From the NCBI RefSeq assembly GCF_000526155.1, contig NZ_JAFN01000001.1, positions 1,368,501 through 1,432,500 on the forward strand: DNA of 64,000 bases, read 5' to 3'. Origin of the DNA: Deferrisoma camini S3R1. Its GTDB lineage: Bacteria > Desulfobacterota > Deferrisomatia > Deferrisomatales > Deferrisomataceae. Of this stretch, positions 25,736 to 33,351 are shown piece by piece; the stretch's first letter is position 1, and each line of letters begins with the position of its first letter. The notes below the pieces were generated by a model. It did no database searches and was not told where the DNA came from. It saw only the letters and a program-made list of their open reading frames with translations. The position numbers and the translations under genes were made by a program.

Positions 25736-26650
25736 ATGGACATCCTCGTCAGCTCGGTGGTGGCCGGAGTCCTGATCGGGATGGTGCTGGCCCTGGTGGC
25801 CCTGGGCCTCACCATCATCTTCGGGGTGATGGACATCGTGAACTTCGCCCACGGCGAGTTCCTGATGCTGGGTATGTACACCGGGCTCCTCACGGCCAAC
25901 GCCACCGGCATGGATCCGCTGCTGGGCATCCCGGTGGCGGCCGTGGTGGGGTACCTGCTGGGAGTCGCCTGCTACTGGGGGTTCATCCGGTTTCTGCTGC
26001 GCGGCCCCATGGTGGCCCAGCTGCTCGGCACCTTCGGGCTCATGCTGCTGCTGCGCAACCTGGCGCTGCTGCTGTTCGGGTCCGAGGACCGGGGCGTGAA
26101 CGCCGGGCTCCTGGTGGGCAAGAGCGTGGACTTCGGCATGGGCGTGATCGTGCCGGCCACGAAGCTGGCCGCGGCCGCGCTCTCGCTGGTGTCGTTCGTG
26201 GGGGTGTGGCTGCTGATGAACCGCACCCGGGTGGGCAAGGCGCTCACGGCCACGGCCTTGAACGCCCAGGCCGCCCGGTACATGGGGATTCCGACCGAGC
26301 GGATGAACGCCCTGGCCTGGGGCATCGGCGGCGCCACGGTCACGATCGCAGGGGCGTTGATCGTGAACTTCTGGTCGGTGAACCCCTATGTGGGCCTGCT
26401 GTTCACCATGATCGCCTTCACCATCGTGGCCCTCGGCGGCTTTGGGAGCGTGCCCGGGGCGCTGGCGGCCGGGATCGTGGTGGGGCTCCTGATGGAAATC
26501 CCTGGCATCTGGGACTCCGTTGCCTACGCCACCGAGTGGGACTGGATGATGGACGTGCCCGTCACGTCCTTCAAGTACACCTTCGTCTACCTGGCCTACT
26601 TCGTGATCATGGTGGTTCGCCCCCGGGGACTGTTCGGATGGAAGCACTGA
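25736..26650 (+). CDS. livH: Branched-chain amino acid-type ABC transporter permease, LivH
   Basis: A 304-residue inner-membrane permease with about eight membrane segments. The family signature is clear: the N-terminal segment VALGLTIIFGVMDIVNFAHGE (residues 20-40) and, near 227-250, the EAA-like ALGGFGSVPGALAAG loop. It forms the channel with LivM. The start is unusual because no ribosome-binding site precedes the ATG; a 7-bp repeat array occupies that place. It overlaps livM by 13 bases. Confidence 0.93.
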   Translation: MDILVSSVVAGVLIGMVLALVALGLTIIFGVMDIVNFAHGEFLMLGMYTGLLTANATGMDPLLGIPVAAVVGYLLGVACYWGFIRFLLRGPMVAQLLGTFGLMLLLRNLALLLFGSEDRGVNAGLLVGKSVDFGMGVIVPATKLAAAALSLVSFVGVWLLMNRTRVGKALTATALNAQAARYMGIPTERMNALAWGIGGATVTIAGALIVNFWSVNPYVGLLFTMIAFTIVALGGFGSVPGALAAGIVVGLLMEIPGIWDSVAYATEWDWMMDVPVTSFKYTFVYLAYFVIMVVRPRGLFGWKH

Positions 26651-27648
26651 GAGCCGCGTTCGACTTCTCGGACTTCCGGCCCACGGAGAGGTGGGTCTCC
26701 CGGGTCGTGGCCGCGTTCTTGCTGGCGTTCCCGCTGCTGCCGGTGTCGTCCTTCGCCACGGCCACCATGATCCAGTTCCTGATGTTCTCCCTGTACGGCA
26801 TGGGCTGGAACACCATCGGCGGCTACGGCGGCCAGGTGGACCTGGGCAAGGCCCAGTACGTGGGCATCGGCGCCTACACCACGGCCGTGGCCCTGATCCG
26901 GTGGGACGTGCCGTTCTGGGTGTCCATGCCGGTGGGCATGGGGTTTGCGGTGCTGTGGTCGTTCGCCATCGGTTACCCCCTGTTCCGGCTGAGGGGGCAC
27001 TACTTCGCCATCGCCACGATCGCGGCCTCCCTGGTGCTCAAGGACCTGTTCGAGGTGTGGGACTTCGTGGGCGCGGCGCGGGGCCTCGAGATCCCGGCCC
27101 ACCGGTTCCCCACGCCAGACTTCGTGCGCCTGATCTTCAAGGAGGACGTGTACTACTACTACGTGCTCCTGGCTTTCTTCTTCGGCGGCGTCCTGTACAT
27201 GAACGCGTTCCGCAAGTCGCGGCTGGGCTACCAACTGCGGCTGATCAAGGACAACGAGGACATGGCCCGGTCGCTGGGGATCAACGTCCACTGGGCCAAG
27301 GTGAAGACCTATGCCATCGCCACGGCGTTCGTCAGCATGGTGGGCTCGTTCCACGCCTGCTACATCAAGAACATCGAGCCCGAAGACACCATGAGCCTGG
27401 ACCTGTCGATCCTGATCGCCCTCATGGCCATGCTGGGCGGGGCGGGGTCGCTATGGGGGCCGATCATCGGGGCCGGCATCCTGATCCCGCTCAAGAGCTA
27501 CTTCAAGGAGTGGTTCGGGGCCCGAGCGGGGCTGGTGGGCATGGACCTGATCCTGTACGCCCTGATCATCATGGTGGTATCGGCGGCAGAGCCCCGGGGC
27601 ATCTGGGGCCTGGTGGAGCGGTACCGGGCCCGCAAGGAGTCGGCCTGA
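26638..27648 (+). CDS. livM: Branched-chain amino acid-type ABC transporter permease, LivM
   Basis: A 336-residue inner-membrane permease with about ten hydrophobic segments. Family features include GYGGQVDLGKAQYVGIGAYT (about residues 61-80), LRGHYFAIATIA (about 118-129) and the loop GGAGSLWGPIIGA (about 266-278) that contacts the ATPases. It pairs with LivH. The ATG at 26638 lies inside the end of livH (13-base overlap); longer versions of the frame overlap livH far more and are out of its code. The stop overlaps the livG start (TGATG). Confidence 0.93.
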   Translation: MEALRAAFDFSDFRPTERWVSRVVAAFLLAFPLLPVSSFATATMIQFLMFSLYGMGWNTIGGYGGQVDLGKAQYVGIGAYTTAVALIRWDVPFWVSMPVGMGFAVLWSFAIGYPLFRLRGHYFAIATIAASLVLKDLFEVWDFVGAARGLEIPAHRFPTPDFVRLIFKEDVYYYYVLLAFFFGGVLYMNAFRKSRLGYQLRLIKDNEDMARSLGINVHWAKVKTYAIATAFVSMVGSFHACYIKNIEPEDTMSLDLSILIALMAMLGGAGSLWGPIIGAGILIPLKSYFKEWFGARAGLVGMDLILYALIIMVVSAAEPRGIWGLVERYRARKESA

Positions 27649-28400
27649 TGCCCGCGCTCCTGGAGGTGACGGAGCTCACCAAGGAGTTTGGGGGGCTCCG
27701 GGCCAACGACGGGATCTCCTTCACCGTGGAGGCAGGGGAGATCCTCGGACTGATCGGCCCGAACGGGGCCGGCAAGACCACCCTGTTCCATTGCATCACG
27801 GGGTTCCACCGGCCCGAGCGGGGGACCGTGCGGTTCGACGGCCGGGACGTCACCGGCCTGCCGCCCCACCGGATCGCCCGCATGGGCATGGCCAGGACGT
27901 TCCAGACCTATGTGGCCGGGGGGGACCTGACGGTGCTGGAGACCGCCATGGTGGGGTGCTTCTCCCGCACCGCCTCCCCGTCCCGGGCCCGGAGCCGCGC
28001 CCGGGAGATCCTGGGGTTCCTGGGCCTTGCGGGCCTGGCAGACCTGCCGATCCGCGACCTGCCCGTGGCCGGCCAGAAGAGGGTGGCCCTGGCCACCGCC
28101 CTGGGGACCGAGCCGAAGCTCCTCCTTCTCGACGAGGTGGCCGCCGGCCTCAACCCGGGCGAGATCGGGGAGCTGATGGACGCGATCCGCCACGTGCACC
28201 GGGAGCAGGGGGTGACCCTGATCGTGATCGAGCACGTGATGGAGCTGGTGATGAACCTGAGCGACCGGGTGCTGGTGCTCGACTCGGGGCGGGTGATCGC
28301 CCAGGGCCTGCCCCACGAGGTGGCCCACGACCCGGCCGTGATCCGGGCCTACCTGGGCGAGAAGTACGCGGCCCGGTACCTGGAGGAGGCGTCACCGTGA
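27648..28400 (+). CDS. livG: ABC transporter ATPase, LivG
   Basis: A 250-residue ATPase. Walker A is GPNGAGKTT (residues 37-45), Walker B with following residues is LLLLDEVAAGLN (about 161-172). The ABC signature is degenerate: VAGQKRVALATAL rather than LSGGQ-type, as is common in LivG. It ends in AYLGEKYAARY, the usual LivG C-terminus. It hydrolyses ATP to drive the LivHM permease together with LivF. TGATG overlap with livM and GTGA overlap with livF show tight coupling. Confidence 0.94.
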   Translation: MPALLEVTELTKEFGGLRANDGISFTVEAGEILGLIGPNGAGKTTLFHCITGFHRPERGTVRFDGRDVTGLPPHRIARMGMARTFQTYVAGGDLTVLETAMVGCFSRTASPSRARSRAREILGFLGLAGLADLPIRDLPVAGQKRVALATALGTEPKLLLLDEVAAGLNPGEIGELMDAIRHVHREQGVTLIVIEHVMELVMNLSDRVLVLDSGRVIAQGLPHEVAHDPAVIRAYLGEKYAARYLEEASP

Positions 28401-29113
28401 GCGCGCCGCTCCTGACCGTTCGCGGCCTGGTGGTGCGCTACGGCAAGCTCGCCGTCCTCCACGGGATCGACCTGGAGGTGCTTCCCGGCGAGACCGTGTG
28501 CGTGGTGGGCGCCAACGGGGCCGGCAAGTCTACCCTGCTCAAGGCGATCATGGGTGCGGCCCCGGTGTCGGAGGGCGAGATCCGGTTCGACGGCAAGCCG
28601 GTGGCCGGGCTGGCCACGGAGGAGGTCGTGTCCCGGGGGCTCGTGTACGTGCCCGAGGGGCGCATGCTGTTCGGCCCGCTGTCGGTGGAGGAGAACCTGA
28701 GGCTTGGGGCCTACGTGGTGCGGGACGAGCGGCGCGTGCAGGAGAACCTGGAGCGGGTGTACGCCCTGTTTCCCCGGCTGAAGGAGCGGAGGCAGCAGGC
28801 GGCCGCCACCCTTTCCGGGGGCGAGCAGCAGATGGTGGCGATCGGCCGCGGCCTGATGTCGGGCCCGAAGGTTCTGATGCTCGACGAGCCCTCGTTGGGG
28901 CTCGCCCCCAAGCTGGTGGACGAGGTGCTGGAGACGGTGGACACCCTGAAGGCCCAGGGCATGACGATCCTGCTCGTGGAGCAGACCGTGCGCGAGGCCC
29001 TGGAGATCGCCGACCGGGGGTACGCGCTCCAGTCCGGCCGGATCGTGGCGAGCGGCCCGGGGCGGGACCTCCTGGAGGACGACCGGCTCCGCAGCGCCTA
29101 CCTGGGCCTGTGA
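28397..29113 (+). CDS. livF: ABC transporter ATPase, LivF
   Basis: A 238-residue ATPase. Walker A GANGAGKST (residues 38-46), signature LSGGEQQMVAIGRGL (about 138-152), Walker B and D-loop LMLDEPSLGLAP (about 159-170), switch histidine replaced by the LivF-typical Q in LLVEQTV. The GTG start overlaps the livG stop (GTGA). It completes a five-gene importer. The C-terminal SAYLGL is typical for LivF. After its stop comes a repeat and then pxpA. Confidence 0.94.
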   Translation: MSAPLLTVRGLVVRYGKLAVLHGIDLEVLPGETVCVVGANGAGKSTLLKAIMGAAPVSEGEIRFDGKPVAGLATEEVVSRGLVYVPEGRMLFGPLSVEENLRLGAYVVRDERRVQENLERVYALFPRLKERRQQAAATLSGGEQQMVAIGRGLMSGPKVLMLDEPSLGLAPKLVDEVLETVDTLKAQGMTILLVEQTVREALEIADRGYALQSGRIVASGPGRDLLEDDRLRSAYLGL

Positions 29114-29118
29114 TCACC

Positions 29119-29166
29119 AAAACTTTCAAGAGGGTTGCCGTAGTGCGGGGTGGGGGACTGGTTCCC
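29119..29166 (+). repeat. Dispersed repeat R4, copy 1
   Basis: Contains GTTGCCGTAGTGCGGGGTGG followed by GGGACTGGTTCCC. It matches, on the opposite strand, 33296-33342 with few mismatches. It lies in the 137-base gap between livF and pxpA. Confidence 0.7.
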
Positions 29167-29250
29167 TTGTGAACGCCGGGGATCTGACAATAGTTCCGTT
29201 GGTATTAGCAGTAACTTGGTCCAGAACACGCTTGCGGAGGTGCGGGTGCC

Positions 29251-30033
29251 ATGCGATCGGTGGATCTCAACGCGGACATGGGAGAAGGGTTCGGGGCCTA
29301 CCGCAAGGGGGACGACGCGGGGCTGATGGGCACGGTGACCTCGGCCAACATCGCCTGCGGGTTCCACGCCGGGGACCCCCACGTGATGCACAGGACCGTG
29401 GAGCTGTGCGCCGAGCACGGGGTGGCTGCCGGGGCCCACCCGGGGTATGCGGACCTGCTGGGGTTCGGCCGCCGGCCCGTGGAGGCCGCCCCCGACGAGG
29501 TGTACGACTGGGTGCTGTACCAGGTGGGCGCCCTCGACGCGTTCCTGCGGGCCCGGGGCCTGCGCCTGCAGCACGTGAAGCCCCACGGCGCCCTCTACAA
29601 CCGGGCGGCCGGGGATCCGGACCTGGCCCGGGCGGTGGCCCGGGCGGTGCGGGACTACGACCCGGACCTGATCCTCCTGGGCCTGGCGGGGTCCGAGCTG
29701 GAGCGGGCGGCCCGGCAGCTCGGAGTGCGCGTGGCCCGCGAGGCGTTCCTGGACCGCGCCTACCGGCCGGACGGCACCCTGGTCCCCCGCTCCGTTCCCG
29801 GTGCCGTGCTCACCGATCCGGAAGAGGTGGCGGCCCGGGCGGTGCGCATGGTGACCCGGGGAACCGTGGACACGATCGACGGAGGCGAGATCGAGGTGCA
29901 GGCCGAGTCGTTCTGCGTGCACGGCGACAGCCCCGGCGCGGTGGAGCTGGCCCGGGCGGTCCGCAGCGCGCTCGAGGCCGCCGGGGTGCGGGTGGCCCCC
30001 CTGTCCGAGATCGTCGGGGGGCTCACGGCGTGA
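29251..30033 (+). CDS. pxpA: 5-oxoprolinase subunit A (LamB/YcsF family)
   Basis: A 260-residue cytosolic protein. The family N-terminus VDLNADMGEGFG (residues 4-15) is followed by ANIACGFHAGDP (about 33-44), GVAAGAHPGYADLLGFGRR (about 57-75) and VKPHGALYN (about 110-118). PxpA, with PxpB and PxpC, cleaves 5-oxo-L-proline to L-glutamate using ATP. GGAGGTG lies 8 bases before the ATG. Its stop overlaps the pxpB GTG (GTGA). Confidence 0.95.
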   Translation: MRSVDLNADMGEGFGAYRKGDDAGLMGTVTSANIACGFHAGDPHVMHRTVELCAEHGVAAGAHPGYADLLGFGRRPVEAAPDEVYDWVLYQVGALDAFLRARGLRLQHVKPHGALYNRAAGDPDLARAVARAVRDYDPDLILLGLAGSELERAARQLGVRVAREAFLDRAYRPDGTLVPRSVPGAVLTDPEEVAARAVRMVTRGTVDTIDGGEIEVQAESFCVHGDSPGAVELARAVRSALEAAGVRVAPLSEIVGGLTA

Positions 30034-30734
30034 CCCCGGCCCCCTGGCAGCGGCCGCGGATCCTGCCCTGCGGGGAGACGGCCCTCACCGTGGAGGTGGG
30101 CGATGCGATCGCGCCCGAGATCCACGAGCGGGTGGTGGCGCTGGCCCGGGCGCTCGAGGGGATCCGGGGCGTGATCGCCCGCGTGCCCACCTACCGATCG
30201 GTGTTCGTGGAGTACGATCCGCTGGAGGTCTCGTACGAGGCCCTGGCGCTCGAGGTGGAGCGGGCCTGGTCCGACCTCACCCGCAGCCCGCCCCGCGCCT
30301 CTTCCCCGCGGGTGATCGAGATCCCCGTCTGCTACGATCCCGAGTTCGGCCCCGACCTGGCGGAGGTGGCCCGGCGCCACGGTCTGACCCCGGCCGAGGT
30401 GGTGGAGATCCACACCGCCCCCGCCTATCGGGTGTACATGCTGGGGTTCATGCCGGGGTTCCTGTTCCTGGGGGGGCTCTCCCCCCGGATCCACACCCCC
30501 CGCCGGGCCGAGCCCCGGGCCCGGGTACCGGCCGGCTCGGTGGGGATCGCCGGCCCCCAGACCGGGGTGTACTCCCTGGACAGCCCGGGCGGGTGGCAGA
30601 TCATCGGCCGGACCCCCCTGCGCATGTTCGACCCCCAACGCCAGCCCCCGGCCCGGGCCGTGCCCGGCATGGGCGTACGGTTCCGCCCCATCGACGCGGC
30701 CACTTTCCGCGCGATGAAAAAGAGCAAAACGTGA
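30030..30734 (+). CDS. pxpB: 5-oxoprolinase subunit B
   Basis: A 234-residue protein of the allophanate hydrolase subunit 1 / KipI-like family. Typical segments are LPCGETALTVEVGD near the N-terminus, VCYDPEFGPDLAEVARRHGL (about residues 93-112), VYMLGFMPGFLFLGGL (about 132-147), PRRAEPRARVPAGSVGIAG, and SPGGWQIIGRTP (about 184-195). It forms the 5-oxoprolinase complex with PxpA and PxpC. The GTG at 30030 overlaps the pxpA stop, and its own stop overlaps the pxpC GTG. Confidence 0.94.
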   Translation: MTPAPWQRPRILPCGETALTVEVGDAIAPEIHERVVALARALEGIRGVIARVPTYRSVFVEYDPLEVSYEALALEVERAWSDLTRSPPRASSPRVIEIPVCYDPEFGPDLAEVARRHGLTPAEVVEIHTAPAYRVYMLGFMPGFLFLGGLSPRIHTPRRAEPRARVPAGSVGIAGPQTGVYSLDSPGGWQIIGRTPLRMFDPQRQPPARAVPGMGVRFRPIDAATFRAMKKSKT

Positions 30735-31714
30735 AGACCCGACCTATACTGCGCATCCGAAGACCCGGCCCCCTCACCACGGTCCAGGATCACGGCCGGT
30801 GGGGGTTCCAGCACCTGGGCGTGCCGGTGTCCGGCGCCATGGACCCCCTCTCGTTCCGGGTGGCGAACGCCCTGGTCGGCAACCACTGGACCGCGGCCGT
30901 GCTGGAGATCACCCTGGGGGGGTTCGAGGCCGAGTTCCTCGGCCCCACGGCCGCGGCCCTGGCCGGGGGGGACCTGGGGTTCGAACTGGACGGGACCCCC
31001 CTGGGGCCCGGGACCTCGTTCCGGGCCGAGGCCGGGTCGGTCCTGAGGACGAAGGGCCGGCCGCGGGGGTGCCGGGCCTATCTGGCCGTGGCCGGCGGGT
31101 TCGCCGTGCCGGAGGTGCTGGGCAGCCGGTCCACGTACCTGCCCGCCCGTTTGGGAGGCCTGGAGGGGCGGGCCCTCCGGCAGGGGGACGAGCTCCGGGC
31201 CTACGGGCCGCCCTTTCCCCCGGGATGGGGCCCGGGGCGCCGAGCGCCGCCGGAGCTGCTCTCTCCCCTCCCCCCACCCGGCGAGCCGATCCGGCTCCGG
31301 GTCGTCCTCGGCCCCCAGGCGGACCGGTTCACGCGGAGCGGGCTGCACACGTTCCTGGCGGAGCGGTTCGAGGTGTCGCCCCAGGCCGACCGCATGGGCT
31401 ACCGCCTGGAAGGCCCCCGGATCGAGCACGCCGGCCCGGCCGACATCCTCTCGGACGGCATCGCCTGGGGCGCGGTGCAGGTGCCGGCCCACGGCCGGCC
31501 CATCGTGCTCATGGCCGACCGCCAGACCGCGGGAGGCTACCCCAAGATCGCTACCGTGGTGCGCACCGACATCCCGGCCCTGGCCCAGGCGGTGCCCGGC
31601 GACCCCGTGACCTTCGAGGCGGTCTCCCTGTGGGAGGCCAGGGAGCAGCTGGCGTGGCAGGCCCTCCGGTTGCGCCGGTGGGCCGAGGGAAGCTGGGAGG
31701 CTGGGGGGCTGTGA
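30731..31714 (+). CDS. pxpC: 5-oxoprolinase subunit C
   Basis: A 327-residue protein of the allophanate hydrolase subunit 2 / KipA-like family. The N-terminus RRPGPLTTVQDHGRWGFQHL (residues 10-29) and following GVPVSGAMDP are diagnostic; QADRMGYRLEG (about 216-226), ILSDGIAWGAVQVPA (about 236-250) and ADRQTAGGYPKIA (about 260-272) are also family motifs. It contributes to the ATP-dependent ring opening of 5-oxoproline. The GTG start overlaps the pxpB stop. The gap that follows (31715-32090) holds a repeat element and no gene. Confidence 0.94.
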   Translation: MKTRPILRIRRPGPLTTVQDHGRWGFQHLGVPVSGAMDPLSFRVANALVGNHWTAAVLEITLGGFEAEFLGPTAAALAGGDLGFELDGTPLGPGTSFRAEAGSVLRTKGRPRGCRAYLAVAGGFAVPEVLGSRSTYLPARLGGLEGRALRQGDELRAYGPPFPPGWGPGRRAPPELLSPLPPPGEPIRLRVVLGPQADRFTRSGLHTFLAERFEVSPQADRMGYRLEGPRIEHAGPADILSDGIAWGAVQVPAHGRPIVLMADRQTAGGYPKIATVVRTDIPALAQAVPGDPVTFEAVSLWEAREQLAWQALRLRRWAEGSWEAGGL

Positions 31715-31855
31715 GGCGGCGGGGTCCTGACGCCGAGGCCCCGGACCAACGCGAGATCCCCTTCCCGCTGTCCCATCCCTTGCCTGTTCGTCCCGGCGCG
31801 CTATGAATGGGGAGGCGCGTTGATTTTTTTCGTTCCGCGGATGCGGATACCGGGT

Positions 31856-32076
31856 GATACCAAGTTGCCATCCATCGGATCCGTATCCGGGGGCGGGGCA
31901 AGGGACCTGCCTCCGGCCGGGCGCGAAGCCAGGCATTGAGATTCGCCGCGCAGGCACGGGGCGGGGGAGCTGGCTTCATGGCAACCCGTTGGAATCCGCA
32001 CCTTTTCGCAGTCCAGACGCCGGAGGCGCTGCGCGGCGAGCCAGGGGGCCGATAGCTTTGAATGCAACTTGGGGAT
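31856..32076. repeat. Element with 9-bp terminal inverted repeats containing R1 copy B
   Basis: CCAAGTTGC (31860-31868) and GCAACTTGG (32064-32072) bound about 210 bases. The interior 31886-32060, read on the minus strand, matches R1 copies A and C. Just inside the right end is GCTTTGAATGCAACTT, which matches the AGTYGCRTTCRAA motif at 16719-16735, 16946-16958 and 16998-17006. This looks like a small non-autonomous mobile element; mobility is inferred from structure and copy number. Confidence 0.65.
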
Positions 32077-32090
32077 GAGAGGTTCTCGTC

Positions 32091-32573
32091 ATGGTTCGGA
32101 GGGGAGTTGCCGGTCTGGCCGCGGTCCTGGTCTGGACGGCCGTCGCGGCCGGGTTCAGCAAGAAACCGGTGTACATCGACCCGGCCCTGGGCGGGTGGGT
32201 GGCCCCGCTCCAGACCCTGTGCTTCCAGGCGGGGTGCGGGGAGCTGTATTATGTGGCCGGGGTGTGGCTGGAGCCGGGGGGCGACCTGGTGGTCCTGAGC
32301 CGGGCCAAGGTCACCTTCCGGCGGTTCGATCGACGCAGCCTGGGGCGGTTCGCCCAGCGGCTGGCCCGGGCCCTGGGCCCCACCGTGGCGGCCCTCCACC
32401 GGCAGGGCCGGCTCCGCGACGTGGTCCTGATCTTCTACTGCCCCCAGCTCAAGGGCAACGTGATCACCCTGGAGGTGTACGAGTCGCGGCTGCCGGCCTC
32501 GGCGTTCGAGGGGGCCGGCCCGGTGCCCCTCAAGGTGGTGGAGCGCCGTTCGTGGGTGCTGCCCCCGCCGTGA
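32091..32573 (+). CDS. Secreted protein of unknown function
   Basis: A 160-residue protein I do not recognise. A signal peptide is likely (MVRRGVAGLAAVLVWTAVAAG, residues 1-21). The mature part has two cysteines close together (C44, C49) that could form a disulfide and a pattern of alternating strands and a helix (RRFDRRSLGRFAQRLARALG). It begins 15 bases after the end of the element at 31856-32076, with GAGAGG upstream. The next gene, 33 bases downstream, is a cupredoxin lipoprotein, so both are probably exported products of one transcript. Confidence 0.65.
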   Translation: MVRRGVAGLAAVLVWTAVAAGFSKKPVYIDPALGGWVAPLQTLCFQAGCGELYYVAGVWLEPGGDLVVLSRAKVTFRRFDRRSLGRFAQRLARALGPTVAALHRQGRLRDVVLIFYCPQLKGNVITLEVYESRLPASAFEGAGPVPLKVVERRSWVLPPP

Positions 32574-32605
32574 CGGTCCCCTGGACACAGGAGGAGTTCC
32601 CCCCG

Positions 32606-33079
32606 ATGGCGAGCACGACGAAGGTATGGTTGGCGGCCGGCCTCTTGGGGCTGGCCGGCTGCATCCCGGCTGGATATGTGAAGGACCCCACCCCCTGGGT
32701 CCAGGAGGCGAACTGGGCCGAGGCCCAGACCCTGCGGCTCGAGCTGGCCGAGTATCGCCTCTCGCCGCAGGTGCTGGTGCTCCGGGAAGGCCTGTCCTAC
32801 GTCCTGGAGATCGTGAACACCGGCCGGGAGACCCATTCCTTCTCCGCTCCGGAGTTCCTCAAGGCCGTGGCGGCCCGGAAGGCCGAGGTGCCCGAGGTGG
32901 CCGAGGTCCGGGCCTGGCGGTTCACCGCGTTCCAGCTCGCACCGGGGCGGTCGGTGCGCCTGTCGTTCGTGGCCGTGAGGCCCGGTACCTATCCCGTGGC
33001 CTGCACCCAGCCCGGCCACGCCGACCGGGGCATGCGCGGGGCGGTCCAGATCGAGAAGACGCCGGCCGGGGGCGACTGA
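32606..33079 (+). CDS. Cupredoxin-like lipoprotein
   Basis: A 157-residue exported protein. The signal ends in a lipobox (GLLGLAGC, C19). The C-terminal half is a cupredoxin fold: H77 in RETHSF and the loop C133-x4-H138-x4-M143 in VACTQPGHADRGM supply a complete type-1 copper site (His, Cys, His, Met). Such proteins carry electrons or bind copper at the cell surface. GGAGGAG lies 9 bases upstream of the ATG. Copper binding is predicted from residues only. Confidence 0.8.
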   Translation: MASTTKVWLAAGLLGLAGCIPAGYVKDPTPWVQEANWAEAQTLRLELAEYRLSPQVLVLREGLSYVLEIVNTGRETHSFSAPEFLKAVAARKAEVPEVAEVRAWRFTAFQLAPGRSVRLSFVAVRPGTYPVACTQPGHADRGMRGAVQIEKTPAGGD

Positions 33080-33123
33080 TCACCCCTCCAACTAGGGCTC
33101 CTCAGGGCTCGTGCCTCCCTCCT

Positions 33124-33168
33124 CGAGGAGTGCGGGGGGGTCTGGCGGAGCGCCGGGTGCGGCCCCTC
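33124..33168. repeat. G-rich dispersed element R2, copy 4
   Basis: GAGTGCGGGGGGGTCTGGCG then GAGCGCCGGGTGCGGCCCCT. It lies between the convergent cupredoxin and mgtC genes (gap 33080-33351), with R4 copy 2 further along. Confidence 0.5.
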
Positions 33169-33295
33169 AGCTCGCCGCGCCCCCGAATGTCGGGACCGCC
33201 ACCGGCCTCCGGGGGTTCCGCTATCGCCGACTGAATCGACGGACAGACAACGGCATGAGAAGGCGCGGCGACCGGATGCTGCACTCGCGCCCGGC

Positions 33296-33342
33296 CGGAG
33301 CCAGGCCCCCACCCCGCGCTACGGCAACACTTTCGAAGGGTT
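33296..33342 (-). repeat. Dispersed repeat R4, copy 2
   Basis: Read on the minus strand it has TTGCCGTAGCGCGGGGTGGG then GGCCTGGCTCCG, matching the copy at 29119-29166. It ends about 10 bases beyond the mgtC stop. Confidence 0.7.
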
Positions 33343-33351
33343 TAGGCAGAG

